Assembly (NCBI GenBank): GCA_024680695.1
Contig: JAILBW010000196.1
Span: forward strand, 1-34,071
Direction of reading: 5' to 3'
DNA: 34,071 nt
From: Bacteroidaceae bacterium
GTDB lineage: Bacteria > Bacteroidota > Bacteroidia > Bacteroidales > Bacteroidaceae
Made by a program: the position numbers and the translations under genes. Within the stretch, counting starts at the first letter, position 1. Each line of letters starts with the position of its first letter. The notes under the pieces are model-generated. The model ran no database searches. It was not told the DNA's origin and saw only the letters and a list, made by a program, of their open reading frames with translations. Shown here in pieces: positions 11,101 through 18,835 of the stretch.

Positions 11101-13242
11101 CAGCGCCTCGACTCGCTGCTCGGTGCCCTGCAGCAGCAGGAGAGCAAGTACGACAGCAAGGCCAACCGCCGCGCCCACTTCGACAATATGCAAAATCTTT
11201 ACCGCAATGCGAACGATGCCTATACGACCTTCAAGAAGGGCGACCTCTCCAAGATTGACGCCTGCATCGAGGCATGCGACAAATACGACGAAGAGCTGGC
11301 AGCATATGAGAAGTACCACAGCGACATGGTGGCTCTTGTGCAGGCCATCCCATCGAAGCCCACATCCATTTGGGAAGGGTTCAAAAAAGCAGGCTTCCCC
11401 AGTAGCCACGAAATCGTGGTGAATGCCAAGAAGAAGTGGAACGACGAAAACGGCCTCACAAATATCAGCAACTATACCGACGAGGTGAAGAAACTATACG
11501 ACCAAGCCGTAAAGGTGTTCTCGCCAAGCATGAACAACTACCGCAATCAGGCCGAGCGCTACAAGGAGGACAACAGTTCGCTGCTCACGAACGTAGGTCC
11601 CTTCGTGGTGAATGTGATGAAGTCGATGTATAACGCGGCCAAAACGACTACGGACGGTAAGAAGCTCGGCAACACGCAGACCTACTACGACAAGGCATAC
11701 GCCTACTATTCAAGGATGGGCAATTACAAGAAGTATGCAGATTCGAACTGGTCTTATTACGAGGCCCTGTTGTCGAATATGAATACATCGAACGACAAAT
11801 ACGAGAAATACCTGAAGGATTGCATCAGCAACTGCACGATGGCCTACGAGCAGATAGATGCAGCAAAGGGGTATTACAACGAGTCGTCGCCGTTCCTCTC
11901 GCAGGCTATTGACTCGCTGAAGAAAGCCGAGAAATATATGGCCATGATTCCCGTCGACAACGCGAATGTGGCCAACGCCAAGTCTTCCTACCAGTCGGCC
12001 AAGGTGAACTATGACAGGATTGTAGCCCACTATAAGCCTGCCACTCAGGATCTCGACTCCATCGCGAAGCTATATCGGACTACACTTCCCAACCGCTACG
12101 AGAAGGATATTGCACCGACGAAGCAGAAGGCCGAAGAAGCATTGGCCTATCTCGAGAAGAACAACAAGCCCGAACGACCTAAGACGATCTTGATACCCTA
12201 CTACCTGAAGGAGTTGAAGGCCATCCGGAACGAAGCAAGCAGCACGCTGAACCAGATAAAGAGCAGCAACGCCGCTTTCAACAAAAAACTCAGCACGTTC
12301 AAGACGAACTACAATAGCATGAAGTCCAGTTACACAACGTGCAATAAGTATACTTATAATGCGACGAACAAGACTTCGTACAAGAAGAACATAGACATGC
12401 TCGGCACCTATGTAACGAATCTGACGGAGAACTACAATGACTTGTACAAGACGTATAAGGAAGCATTGACGTTGTACAACGACATCCAGAAGAAGAAGAC
12501 AGAAGCCACGACTGCCAACAACTACATCCGCGCCAACGCTCCCAGTAACAGTGTGGACTATAGTACCTCCACAAACTACTATAATAGTTTCTCGTCGGAT
12601 ATCAGCAGCTGTTATAGGTCAGTGAAGGATATGTACGACCAGCTGATGGCGGCGAAGACGCAACGAGACGATGGCGCAAATTACAAGAAGCAGGCCTATG
12701 TGAACTACTATTACCGTCAGATGACATTCGTGTCAAAAGACATGCCCAACACGCTGAAGTCGGTGAAGTCGCTTTCGGAAAGCTCGACAGGCACCAAGAA
12801 AACGCTGGACACGAATTATAGCTCGATGAATACCGCATGGAACAATTACAGCAGTACGCCGAAGTTGAAGCCAAACAAGACAAGGCTCACCAACTACCTA
12901 AATAATTGCGAAACGTATGCCACAGCGGTAATAAACGGATCCAGTACGCTTGGCAAATATTCAAGCAACGGAAGGGTTTACTACAACCAGGCGCAAACTG
13001 ATTTGGAAAATGTCAATACCGGAGCCAACTACATAAAGTCCAATGCTGATCCGAGCAGTGCCGCCTACAAGAGCTACGCGTCTGTGGTCGCTAATATTCA
13101 ATCGACTGTCAAAAGCATTAACACGTACATTACGACGATACAATCGAATTATACGAATGGAGAAACAAAGAAGAGTTCTGCCATGACGATGAAAGATAAT
13201 GTACAGAAGGGCAGGAAGACCGTGACGAACATAAAGTATTAA
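2185..13242 (+). CDS. Giant TANFOR-type exported protein (3685 residues)
   Basis: The signal peptide is residues 1-22, with cleavage at LMA|QDV. Residues 24-310 match my memory of the TANFOR domain of Bacteroidetes surface proteins: a start with VLPPQLLLYMTDPGKF, then ISLTNTSGEDQEVYLGLQL, then LLPEGNYQVQFQAYK, CSNPLGG and FLTPVIG. Residues 313-342 are an almost pure D/E/K/G block. Residues about 345-1745 are beta-rich, with repeated strand-turn units (SVGGFSFEINRVGLTF, HLSIGGKIELGPCAITKLGG). Residues about 1750-2540 are aromatic-rich and mixed. A T/G/S linker near 2545-2560 leads into about 1100 residues of Tyr-, Asn- and Lys-rich predicted helix running to the end. No type IX sorting tail is visible at the C-terminus. 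Neighbours are a barrel (57 bp upstream) and an FN3 protein (17 bp downstream). Inferred role: long cell-surface fibre or adhesin. The reading frame is intact over 11 kb. Confidence 0.9.
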   Translation: MRRYKILLTLLALWTSATRLMAQDVVVTVTPVQQVLPPQLLLYMTDPGKFFTISLTNTSGEDQEVYLGLQLQHVMPDDGLSISTPPQYQPTTPFSIPANGSYSLTSVDMKNLFNHIPANAMQIPDGLIDGYMNGSFGLLPEGNYQVQFQAYKWKSPKYPTPVACSNPLGGKASFTVCYNASAPTFLTPVIGVGQGDFTVADVSIQNPQFTWTQPVLTCNPKAFTYTYSIRFVELLKNQQPDVAMDQNPVVYQRDGLMAAMFIMDNNIVKTKFSTDKTYVAQVTATAQGGSALNYISITNEGKSPIRLFRLVEGKIDDGKKDDGGDKKDDEEDDKKDDKKDRHFKITEGDISEEDLAGALYNFRNPDITSPDFHDGEVRKHYKEADLSVSWDPAWYIGGEGENPYDLKVDYTVELFNGGDEADTKKTLEGKPIYTKKVGEETTLDIPWTELEDKINLKDYLVLRVKANCEGQESVKFHNDSINVMDFTLSEHINPKYFECSATVILENFNITTKKASDFEGKEVGLGEYQLTIDKIESGDAEKGFTGRGRVKWELPIGAAMIHVKFDTLRINTDDVVIGGLATSYAEPKMTNYEAVENIFSDLGLEDMLAKTGVPYADKVTTGAKKTIADKIDGLANYYSLVKSAGGIVDILSGGTANVYMPICLPKDKVSQLNSSPVDIQITTMKFAPTWATMDLIGIFTMPDSKCLASDLLVFGCPRLCVSPNSLIPEAGTLALLDKFTVKDPNTNYECTFNAPKDLLKPSDGCFVSWKNYKFEAMGVDVDMKIPGLKKYDEKLDTITNELPNLKLQGFIASWDDFKIDEVTMDPFEADDLPGFTFKASKIGYDHSLYSNCAAMAGFKFPEGYNKQEGVGEANYKEHGLDGWEGLYIGEISIAMPKGITGTDGRLKISGKNMLFDQSGVTLDADLEELIGASVGGFSFEINRVGLTFIQNDFDNCHIDGSITLPILKTEKKEDAVIGLNCQIRKQIDDKGKKGDEFVYVFNTKSLNGNYMLDLFLAKLVLDEKLTYFLVEAEPEKNKQGESELKTKCELLMGGRIEIGGKEVIEDWLHKDLGFKLSLPDIHFVGMRLANCKSWKSKYVDIQADLEKERAAQKKDALGGLYYAGKEIHNGKKNDGSDATFFFHTGSWSLASYKKQLGPFEFSLEDYTINKKMSGKDLDLGLDVTGKVALIKGIDISASVTLSITGKITGIGTDLSKIGCEFGGVELNKMAVDASFCGIVLKGSVEFDTTGKNTDVGKGFAASLDITLPGDLFTVHGDGGYFDYDGEDGQYSWGWVHLSIGGKIELGPCAITKLGGGFYFNCSRNSKGDDQKPNRVAGLVGIFMELGMASPDGETIKGELTLNVVYNRKRKCLSNFTMTGNVKAVGGIINANMTLVYENTETDRYLQINITADASLSAESMAGALDSFGANLGTIKEQMQKLAGNKFKDLITDCKQGLSSKIGAKATDADADKKPEEITTKEETPSDVASKSKTSKQGGLPKMGATISLDVKITWRAGGTNYKKPKWHVYLGEPAEDKRCTLTLIDFESGIVDCHVGANAYICVGNELPNNGELPPLPDKIAKFLDGSKHGDYQSDNAAQAQQARQAGLQGFNGEISGGVMLGAMAYGDITINLGLIEGKLEAILGFDVSVVHYKNGYCVNLGKVPGYKGWYGKGQLYAYLYLMLALHFNLGFVDYDFKIAEAEIGGVLKMGGPSPNYFQGKARAKISLLGGLFKFDKSFEFDCGQYCQLFKGNPLDDFILFDDCSLGDTIRTKGWTQDKSGKTSVTADMQPKVKVNVRTPQYANTKAPIGEHFRLLDENELERIAGQFGEGSKEWEDSKMQAKRTFVFRDFGEVWLFEYSSPSNYRNHSSVSESATFQKKKDRAMEYCGADKMYTIPLENGGSKSRRYLDMAKLRYYLKAGKFYRLVAAGFAKEIQKGVEVDPYTYYNQGKNVGYIAWIKSTEYFFQTEKEDIVDDKAPLQDYVAIAYPSNYNQLRSPESDIDKATGAVKHIKAYLGDVQAPTIALTEDIRTKAFKNGKLYWRLLNPMGKQIDIVENAWVEGKDPNGTADAKTLNMEPKRKLNAKAGEKYILQLDYYSREYKAEDEFNPDSKKWQTVDTTLVKLYVETLASEKNWRTGTGTGIRSCEYDQPFIAQKVTSTTIDRPYKGSRYDIQILDGYYYTQCPFTFISYMSNYVFPAGWEITDRRFYGIEVTTSESMLFQDPNGGGKYEGVYNQLAFTRSHDAFDAIKNTVIYTVPGTTWKDAWGETHYARPIQFPLSKYWHENGYGSWDYVHDVDDRILPYYPTTTINTDYYAKAIFDAIKKVYSRVNSMNVAIHNVAVQVENYQRYWAPGNNSEQARHNAINAKKDKLKEWYANHRGTYVNESGQYVHAVDENHSFFVPAYQFPVIWGISAAEKISGAYKGMSSDNDRALYPGQTWSRLSGMTWYKGYSGKWWHWEGSLWTNKSQWTYEEKPAQKWESFKIAEAKALFKTAYVTAYRVNAFDMNSGHYYAVNNLLNGRSWFKIMCNDPLTDNHYGGVISETFGNTTGTSVGTATGTSTSAQNAEKTIDKTTYSTISSSTMEKYMRQVSEIHDSCEVLFNTMKKYWPRYEKWAQKLPKPADNAEYNAKRAVSQYSYGPNASQTVITRYKNNVTTYNTEAKKWRDSVYLALRCVNPDGQWSMTSPVTNKYGKFRAMTNMVKSINYYMDRFITPQSDTNTDQYKRFKSMQDDAKSWNSQTTEWYDSIYASCYKSQQTSSGVMKGFCKQYIDKITWSENHLKKMTQSNYDKGQKAYQTIIDYKNEVITGNNCIQKRAQAEVKAANSTLSDARANNTAISWVNSLTRANTFVARHKEVLKSHQKADDVLKSLGEYNKTINRYMKYMGGDDGEHGQYAVFKDIFNEDCRNCYYTRQWYDNLKSVRDKNSADSTSIVNQLAKLPTYEESEKLIEQGKRLVDKYSGRNLDAANKQLQRLDSLLGALQQQESKYDSKANRRAHFDNMQNLYRNANDAYTTFKKGDLSKIDACIEACDKYDEELAAYEKYHSDMVALVQAIPSKPTSIWEGFKKAGFPSSHEIVVNAKKKWNDENGLTNISNYTDEVKKLYDQAVKVFSPSMNNYRNQAERYKEDNSSLLTNVGPFVVNVMKSMYNAAKTTTDGKKLGNTQTYYDKAYAYYSRMGNYKKYADSNWSYYEALLSNMNTSNDKYEKYLKDCISNCTMAYEQIDAAKGYYNESSPFLSQAIDSLKKAEKYMAMIPVDNANVANAKSSYQSAKVNYDRIVAHYKPATQDLDSIAKLYRTTLPNRYEKDIAPTKQKAEEALAYLEKNNKPERPKTILIPYYLKELKAIRNEASSTLNQIKSSNAAFNKKLSTFKTNYNSMKSSYTTCNKYTYNATNKTSYKKNIDMLGTYVTNLTENYNDLYKTYKEALTLYNDIQKKKTEATTANNYIRANAPSNSVDYSTSTNYYNSFSSDISSCYRSVKDMYDQLMAAKTQRDDGANYKKQAYVNYYYRQMTFVSKDMPNTLKSVKSLSESSTGTKKTLDTNYSSMNTAWNNYSSTPKLKPNKTRLTNYLNNCETYATAVINGSSTLGKYSSNGRVYYNQAQTDLENVNTGANYIKSNADPSSAAYKSYASVVANIQSTVKSINTYITTIQSNYTNGETKKSSAMTMKDNVQKGRKTVTNIKY

Positions 13243-13259
13243 ATGAAACCTACAGCAAC

Positions 13260-15551
13260 ATGAAACGAACCAATAAGGCGATAGCCACCCTATTTCTATT
13301 GAGCATCCTGCTTCTCTTCGTACCATCGAGGGGACTGGGACGCGGCGGATATTCGTCATTTACGTCTGCGGGGAAGCCTGATGATGACACGACAAGCGTA
13401 GCCGACTCGGACTCCCTGCCCAGGCAGTATGGCCTCATTCAGGCCGGCATCTATCTGTTGGCACGCTCCTACGGCGACAGTGTGGTATTGCGGTGGGGTG
13501 CCGAAGACTACGTGACACAGCGCACCTTAGACGACGACGGAGTGATGATTGTACGTTACGACTATACGCCTGAGGGCAACGACCCCTTCTGCGACACGCT
13601 GATCACCGGCCTGAAGCCCTGGACACAGCAGCAGTTCGAGGCGACATACGCAAAGGACGACAGCGTTGCACAGATGGCAATGGGTATTATGTTCAGCAAA
13701 GGTGGACTGCGCCCCGACCAGACAAAGGCGGCACCAGGTAGCTTTGGCTCCCTGCTTGATATTTATCAGGACCAACAGACCAATCAAGCCTTCCGTATGC
13801 TCCTTGCCGAATGGCGCCGCGACCTGGCCGATCACATGGCAATGCGCTGGATTGACAAGAACGTGCGGCCGGGCCATGAGTATGAATACATCGTGCGTCC
13901 TGTGGAATACGACACCACGATGCAACTCATTATCGCCCCTGCCATCCTGACCGTGAAAAACGAGCGGTATATCAGGCCAGACTACAACATCGCAATGGGC
14001 GACACAATCGTCAGCCACTGCCAGTTACGTCTTTGGTGGGCCGACAACACCAATTCCAGCTTCGAGATAGATCGCCGCCGCAAGGGAGACGAAGAGTGGG
14101 AGCGCGTCAATAAGCTTCCCTACTGGAACATGCAGCCCGAGGTGGACGGACAGGAAATAGACAGCGATTCGCTCGACTGCTTCTATGGCGACATGGTGCC
14201 CGAGCCGGGCGACTATGAGTATCGCATCTTCGGCCACGACCCCTTCGGCGACCTGACCAAGCCCTCCCCCATTCTCAGCGTGCATGTACCCGACATGGAG
14301 GCTCCGCGTGCGCCCGAGCTGATACTGGTCGAGATTGACCGTCAGGACAGCACCGACCTCTCGAAGCAGGTGATGGCCACTTTCCATTTCGAGAAGGACA
14401 CCTTGGAGGAGGACTTCACGGGCTTCAACGTGCTCTACTACAACGAACGCCATACAGGTAAGGAATGGAAACAGCTCAACAAGGAGATGCTTGCGCCCAC
14501 CGATAGCCTCTTCACCTGCGACATGACGGGCTACAGCACTGGTATGGTGCTCGTGGCAGCCTACGACACGGCACATAACGTGGCCTACTCGCTGCCGCGC
14601 ATGGTGCAGATCAAGGACGTGAAGGCCCCGTCGCCCATGCGCAACTTCAAGGCCGAGTCGAGCATCGAGGATGGCACCATCACCCTGACGTGGGAACCCG
14701 ACACGCTCGACGACGACATTGAATACTACGAAGTGCTCTTTGCCAACGACACCACCCACTCGTTCATCCTGCGGAACGAAGGGAAGCTCACCGAGCCGCG
14801 CTACGTGGATACCGTGGCGATGGACGTGAACCAGAAGTATATATATTATAAGGTACGCGCAATAGACTACTCGACTAACCAGAGCGAAGACGTGATGCTA
14901 CAGGTGTTGCGCCCCACACGCCTCAAACCCCAAGTGGCCCACCTATTGGATTCCCGTACCGACTCGCTGGGTATCCACATGCAGTGGGCATGCAGCAACG
15001 AACAGATTATGGATCACCACGTGCTGATGCGCCGACTGAGGGGCGAGGAGAAGTGGGACACGCTGGGCATCTTCAATGCCGACAGCATCAAGGCTGCCGA
15101 GAATGTCCTGAACTATACCGACCAGCCGGGCTACAACCGCAAGCAGGACTATCAGTACTGCGTGGAGTCGTTCTCATGCTTCGGTATCTCCAGCGGACCG
15201 AGCCTGATATTCACCATCAGCTACGAGGGACCGCGCATCCAGCAGATACCCATCCATCTCGAGGGTGGCTACCTGTCAGAGAGCAAAGAGACTCAGCTCA
15301 CTTGGGTGATTAACGACGGTAAGCCCGTGGAGGGCGACTGGTATATCTGCATCTATCGCAAGGGACCTCGCAACGAACACTACGAGTTCCTCATCTCCGT
15401 GCCGTCCGACACGAAGGAGCGACGTTCCTCGATGCTGATGCCAGGACAGACTGAACAGTATTACATCAAGATACGTTTCGACGACGGACGCGAGAGTCGC
15501 ATCTCCAACGAAGTGACTATCCTGCGCCCAGCCCAAAACGATGCGCCTTGA
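13260..15551 (+). CDS. Exported multi-fibronectin type III protein
   Basis: 763 residues. A hydrophobic signal sequence covers residues 6-22 (KAIATLFLLSILLLFVPSRG). An N-terminal region of about 235 residues has no domain I recognise but contains YGLIQAGIYLLARSYGDSVV and LRWGAEDY. FN3-like beta sandwiches then follow, beginning near residues 240, 345, 452, 550 and 655. Their typical strands are visible: ITLTWEPDTLDDDIEYYEVL, KYIYYKVRAIDYSTNQSEDV and DYEYRIFGHDPFGDLTKPSP. The gene starts 17 bp after the giant gene stops, so the two are almost certainly co-transcribed. FN3 proteins next to TANFOR proteins are, as I recall, a recurring Bacteroidetes arrangement. Inferred role: extracellular or periplasmic binding partner of the giant protein. 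No enzyme motif is seen. Confidence 0.85.
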   Translation: MKRTNKAIATLFLLSILLLFVPSRGLGRGGYSSFTSAGKPDDDTTSVADSDSLPRQYGLIQAGIYLLARSYGDSVVLRWGAEDYVTQRTLDDDGVMIVRYDYTPEGNDPFCDTLITGLKPWTQQQFEATYAKDDSVAQMAMGIMFSKGGLRPDQTKAAPGSFGSLLDIYQDQQTNQAFRMLLAEWRRDLADHMAMRWIDKNVRPGHEYEYIVRPVEYDTTMQLIIAPAILTVKNERYIRPDYNIAMGDTIVSHCQLRLWWADNTNSSFEIDRRRKGDEEWERVNKLPYWNMQPEVDGQEIDSDSLDCFYGDMVPEPGDYEYRIFGHDPFGDLTKPSPILSVHVPDMEAPRAPELILVEIDRQDSTDLSKQVMATFHFEKDTLEEDFTGFNVLYYNERHTGKEWKQLNKEMLAPTDSLFTCDMTGYSTGMVLVAAYDTAHNVAYSLPRMVQIKDVKAPSPMRNFKAESSIEDGTITLTWEPDTLDDDIEYYEVLFANDTTHSFILRNEGKLTEPRYVDTVAMDVNQKYIYYKVRAIDYSTNQSEDVMLQVLRPTRLKPQVAHLLDSRTDSLGIHMQWACSNEQIMDHHVLMRRLRGEEKWDTLGIFNADSIKAAENVLNYTDQPGYNRKQDYQYCVESFSCFGISSGPSLIFTISYEGPRIQQIPIHLEGGYLSESKETQLTWVINDGKPVEGDWYICIYRKGPRNEHYEFLISVPSDTKERRSSMLMPGQTEQYYIKIRFDDGRESRISNEVTILRPAQNDAP

Positions 15552-15585
15552 GAATAGGTAAATGACAATAAAAACAGACGCGGAT

Positions 15586-16308
15586 ATGAAATATAGGCTA
15601 TCCAAACTAATTTGCTTCTGCCTCGTAGGCATGCTGACGGGCTGTGGTCTTATCGACATGGAGTTCGACCCCATCACACAGCAGATTATCAGCATGCAGT
15701 TCAACTACGACACGGTCTATGTGATGAAGGGCGACACGTTCTTCCTGGCTCCCTACATCTATCCCGACACGGTGAGCAATACCACCATGTACATGAAGAG
15801 TTTCGACGAGCAGGTGGTGGGTGTGCAGAATGACACCATCTTTGCCGCTGAAGAAGGCACAACACAGGTGGTCGCTGTCTCTGTGAGCCATGGCCTTGCC
15901 GACACCTGTACGGTCATCGTCCTATCGCGCTGGGATGATATTCTCGAACGCAAACGCGAGTTTTCCAACGACATGGTGGTCTATGCCCACATCCTCGTGG
16001 ACGGCTTTGCCCCAGGAAGCAAAATGATATTCGGTGCCTTCTGCGACGATGAGGTGCGTGGGCTGGCCGAACCTATGAAAGACGACCGCTCGCTCTACCG
16101 CTTCCGCATCTGGAGCGACGAGTTTCATGTGTCGGGCGACGATCCCGGCACCGAAGAGATTACCTTCCGCGGCTATAATCCCCGCACGCTGCAGATGACC
16201 ACCACCAATTCGCTCAAGATACGCTTCGACGGCGAATCGCACGGCACACCCAGCAAACCACTCGAACTGACCTTCAAGGAGTATGCGCCGGTGAACAAGG
16301 AGGAATAA
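15586..16308 (+). CDS. Small lipoprotein with Ig-like (BIG2-type) domain
   Basis: From the ATG at 15586 the protein has 240 residues and a lipoprotein signal MKYRLSKLICFCLVGMLTGC, lipobox LTGC, with lipidated Cys20. An upstream ATG at 15562 adds eight polar residues (MTIKTDAD) that would spoil the signal peptide, so the later start is preferred. Residues about 35-118 look like a bacterial Ig-like group 2 fold: TVYVMKGDTFFLAPYIYPD, VVGVQNDTIFAAEEGTTQVV and LADTCTVIVLSRW. A second beta-rich domain follows (YAHILVDGFAPGSKMIFGAF, then EITFRGYNP). It follows the FN3 gene by 34 bp and precedes a second lipoprotein. Inferred role: lipid-anchored accessory of the surface assembly. No named family is recognised for the C-terminal half. 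Confidence 0.8.
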   Translation: MKYRLSKLICFCLVGMLTGCGLIDMEFDPITQQIISMQFNYDTVYVMKGDTFFLAPYIYPDTVSNTTMYMKSFDEQVVGVQNDTIFAAEEGTTQVVAVSVSHGLADTCTVIVLSRWDDILERKREFSNDMVVYAHILVDGFAPGSKMIFGAFCDDEVRGLAEPMKDDRSLYRFRIWSDEFHVSGDDPGTEEITFRGYNPRTLQMTTTNSLKIRFDGESHGTPSKPLELTFKEYAPVNKEE

Positions 16309-16378
16309 TGAACCATTGACCATTAACCATTGACCATTGAACCATTGAACGTTGACCATTTACCATTGAACCATTGAA
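16309..16378 (+). repeat. Degenerate 7-bp tandem repeat, (ACCATTG)n orientation
   Basis: The gap between the two lipoprotein genes is filled by about nine copies of a heptad ACCATTG/ACCATTGA. CCATT cores begin at 16313, 16320, 16327, 16334, 16342, (16350 degenerate), 16356, 16363 and 16371, mostly 7 or 8 bp apart. The complementary heptads (GGTCAAT) lie at 18836-18866, so the intervening lipoprotein gene is flanked by this repeat in inverted orientation. Confidence 0.85.
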
Positions 16379-16390
16379 TTAATTATAACG

Positions 16391-18823
16391 ATGAAACGCT
16401 TTTCTTTTATACCACTGCTTCTGTTGTTCCTGATGGGCGGATGCACGCTGATGATGGACGAGATTCCCGAGGAGGGAAAGGAAGATGTCAATGTCGAGGA
16501 AGTCGGATTCGATGAGCCTTATACCCTCCAGACCGAGTTTGGCGATATCACCTTTCAGTACGGCGACAGCACCCGCGTGCTGCATCAAGAGGCGCTGAAC
16601 TATCTGGTGAAAGTGGAAGACGACAGCATCCTCTACTTCACCGACAACATTCCGCAGCGCCTGCTCATTCCCGTGGGGTCCTACGTATCGATGGGTTGCA
16701 ACGAATACCTGCGCCACGGTCTATGTTCGCGTGTGGATACCCTCACGCAGGTCAACGGCATGTATCGCATGGTCACTTCGCGTATGCCGAACGATGTCGT
16801 CTTCAAGCAGATGGATGTCGATGTATATATCGATTACGACCAGCAGATGGCCTACAACCCCTACGAGTATGCAGAGGAACAGGGACTCGTGAACGAACGG
16901 GGCGATACGGACACTGTCTTTACCGACTGGTCGCTCATGGGCGCCGAAGTGCTGGCACGCAAGAAGGCCGAGATAAACCGCCGCATCCAGGCACGCAAGG
17001 CACAGGAACGCATGTTGTTGCGCCAGCAGCAAGACACGTTCCCGCAAACCCGCTGGTGGTGGGATGACCCTGAAGAGGTGGAGAAAGGTGACGAGGGTGA
17101 CAAGGACTATAAACCAAAGGACGAAAGTGATGGTACGGAAAAGGAACAGAAAAAAGACATTACCATCTTCTCCATCACCACGAACCGCATCAAGAAGTTA
17201 TTCAATATCAGCGAAAGCGATAGCAAATGGAAGGGCAAGATTGAGGTGACTTACCACGAGAAGACCACCGTTCGCCATATCCAGAAGGTGTCGAACAAAC
17301 AGGACTACGTGAAGGATATCTATGACGAAAGTCCCTCAATCACCGCGCTCGTCAATATCGGATGGGAGAAAAGCCTGTTCGATGCCAATGAGACCGCCAC
17401 GCTCAAGAAAGCACAGGAGAAAATTTACGGTAAAATCAATGATGCACTCGAGAAGCGGAAGAGCAAGCTCAAGACCAAGAACTTCATGATTCATGTGCCG
17501 CTACCGGTTCCCCTGCCTGTCGAGTTCTTTATCCGCGTGTGTCCGAATGTCACACTGACGGTCGAGTTTGTGGGAGAATTCGAGATGACAAAGGAACTGG
17601 GCACAGCCCACAAGGTGGTGGAATACAAGGACGGTGAATTGATTGATAAGACATACGAGCCCAGCAAGAAGAAGAACAACTCGTGGAAGGTTACCAAACT
17701 GGATTTCTCGGGTATCTTCACCGCAGATGCCAGCATTGAGGTGCTGGCCGGCTTTGCCACTACCGGAGGCAACTTCGGCTTGGGCATCGGTGCGTCTGTG
17801 GGCATGAAATACACGCTTCAGAAGAGAATACCCATGACTCTCGAAGACGGCGGCAAATTCGAGTTTTATCTTAATCCGAAGATTAAGGCCTTTGCCCAGT
17901 CACCAGGCGGCGAGGAATGGGGCAGCATTGATGTTGATTTGGCGACTATCTCGCTGTTCGGTCCTAAAAAATATCCTTTCTATCCCAAGATGGACAGTCC
18001 CAGCGGCAGCTTCACCCTGGAAGGAGGAGGTAGCTTGTCGAATGCGCAGGCGGAAATAAAGGCGAGGTTTCGTGTGGCCGACCTGAATATGCTGCAGTAT
18101 TCCGGCACGAAGGGATACAAGATAACGGGCGCCTTCTTCCGCGAAATGGACGGCAAGGATTCCGAATGGGTGGGCATGCCCTATTCGGCGCAGAATCTAA
18201 GGGGGGAGAATGGCAAGTATTATGAGTTCTCCATTATTGATGCCGACTACAAGCCCGGATGTTACTATAGTTTCCGCCCCTATCTTGACGACAAGGAGGG
18301 CAATCGTTTTGTCACCGAGACTAATGACGTGATCTGCAAGATGAAAGGCGAGAACGCCGAATACCCGACGCTCGTCTTCTCAAGGTTCTATCAACACAAC
18401 TTTTCCAAGGACAAAGATGGCTACGAGAAATTTACCGTAAAGATGCGCGTCATGATGCTCAACATCGAGAGGCAGACCAACTGGAAGGAGTGGGGCGTTG
18501 AACTCTCGGTGAAAGGCTATTTCCGCGATGATGACTACGACCACAAGAAAGGAGATTTACGCGAGACGCTACTCGAGAAGAAGAAATTTCCTGTAAAGCA
18601 GCAGATAACAAAGAGCGATATCCTGCTAACATACAATATGGAGACGCCCGGCGACGAGGATATAGAAGTCGACGCGATGCTCTATTATACCGACAAAAAC
18701 GGAACTGACCATTATATTCACATGTCCAATCCAAACAATGAGATTCTGCGTATCACGGATAACATGGATGACTGGGAGTCAGACTACGAATCGAGCAGCG
18801 ACCAGAAGATCAACATCAAATGA
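16391..18823 (+). CDS. Large lipoprotein of the surface cluster
   Basis: 810 residues. The lipoprotein signal is MKRFSFIPLLLLFLMGGC, with predicted lipidated Cys18. Residues 50-150 are beta-rich (YTLQTEFGDITFQYGDSTRV, RLLIPVGSYVSMGCNEYL). Residues about 190-215 form a basic, Gln-rich helix (RKKAEINRRIQARKAQERML), followed by WWWDDPEEVEKGDEGDKDYK and a further charged, low-complexity stretch. Residues about 255-560 contain beta strands with a glycine-rich hydrophobic run (ASIEVLAGFATTGGNFGLGI) reminiscent of the giant protein's middle region. The C-terminal part (from about 560) looks like one or two beta-sandwich domains. It is separated from the previous gene by 82 bp of heptad repeats. I do not recognise a family; an accessory or structural role in the surface assembly is inferred from position and lipidation. 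Confidence 0.8.
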   Translation: MKRFSFIPLLLLFLMGGCTLMMDEIPEEGKEDVNVEEVGFDEPYTLQTEFGDITFQYGDSTRVLHQEALNYLVKVEDDSILYFTDNIPQRLLIPVGSYVSMGCNEYLRHGLCSRVDTLTQVNGMYRMVTSRMPNDVVFKQMDVDVYIDYDQQMAYNPYEYAEEQGLVNERGDTDTVFTDWSLMGAEVLARKKAEINRRIQARKAQERMLLRQQQDTFPQTRWWWDDPEEVEKGDEGDKDYKPKDESDGTEKEQKKDITIFSITTNRIKKLFNISESDSKWKGKIEVTYHEKTTVRHIQKVSNKQDYVKDIYDESPSITALVNIGWEKSLFDANETATLKKAQEKIYGKINDALEKRKSKLKTKNFMIHVPLPVPLPVEFFIRVCPNVTLTVEFVGEFEMTKELGTAHKVVEYKDGELIDKTYEPSKKKNNSWKVTKLDFSGIFTADASIEVLAGFATTGGNFGLGIGASVGMKYTLQKRIPMTLEDGGKFEFYLNPKIKAFAQSPGGEEWGSIDVDLATISLFGPKKYPFYPKMDSPSGSFTLEGGGSLSNAQAEIKARFRVADLNMLQYSGTKGYKITGAFFREMDGKDSEWVGMPYSAQNLRGENGKYYEFSIIDADYKPGCYYSFRPYLDDKEGNRFVTETNDVICKMKGENAEYPTLVFSRFYQHNFSKDKDGYEKFTVKMRVMMLNIERQTNWKEWGVELSVKGYFRDDDYDHKKGDLRETLLEKKKFPVKQQITKSDILLTYNMETPGDEDIEVDAMLYYTDKNGTDHYIHMSNPNNEILRITDNMDDWESDYESSSDQKINIK

Positions 18824-18835
18824 TGTACGATGCTT

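Noticed and set aside
15562-15585. Upstream start for the small lipoprotein
   Set aside because: It adds a polar octapeptide before the basic, hydrophobic lipoprotein signal; the ATG at 15586 gives a standard lipobox at Cys20.
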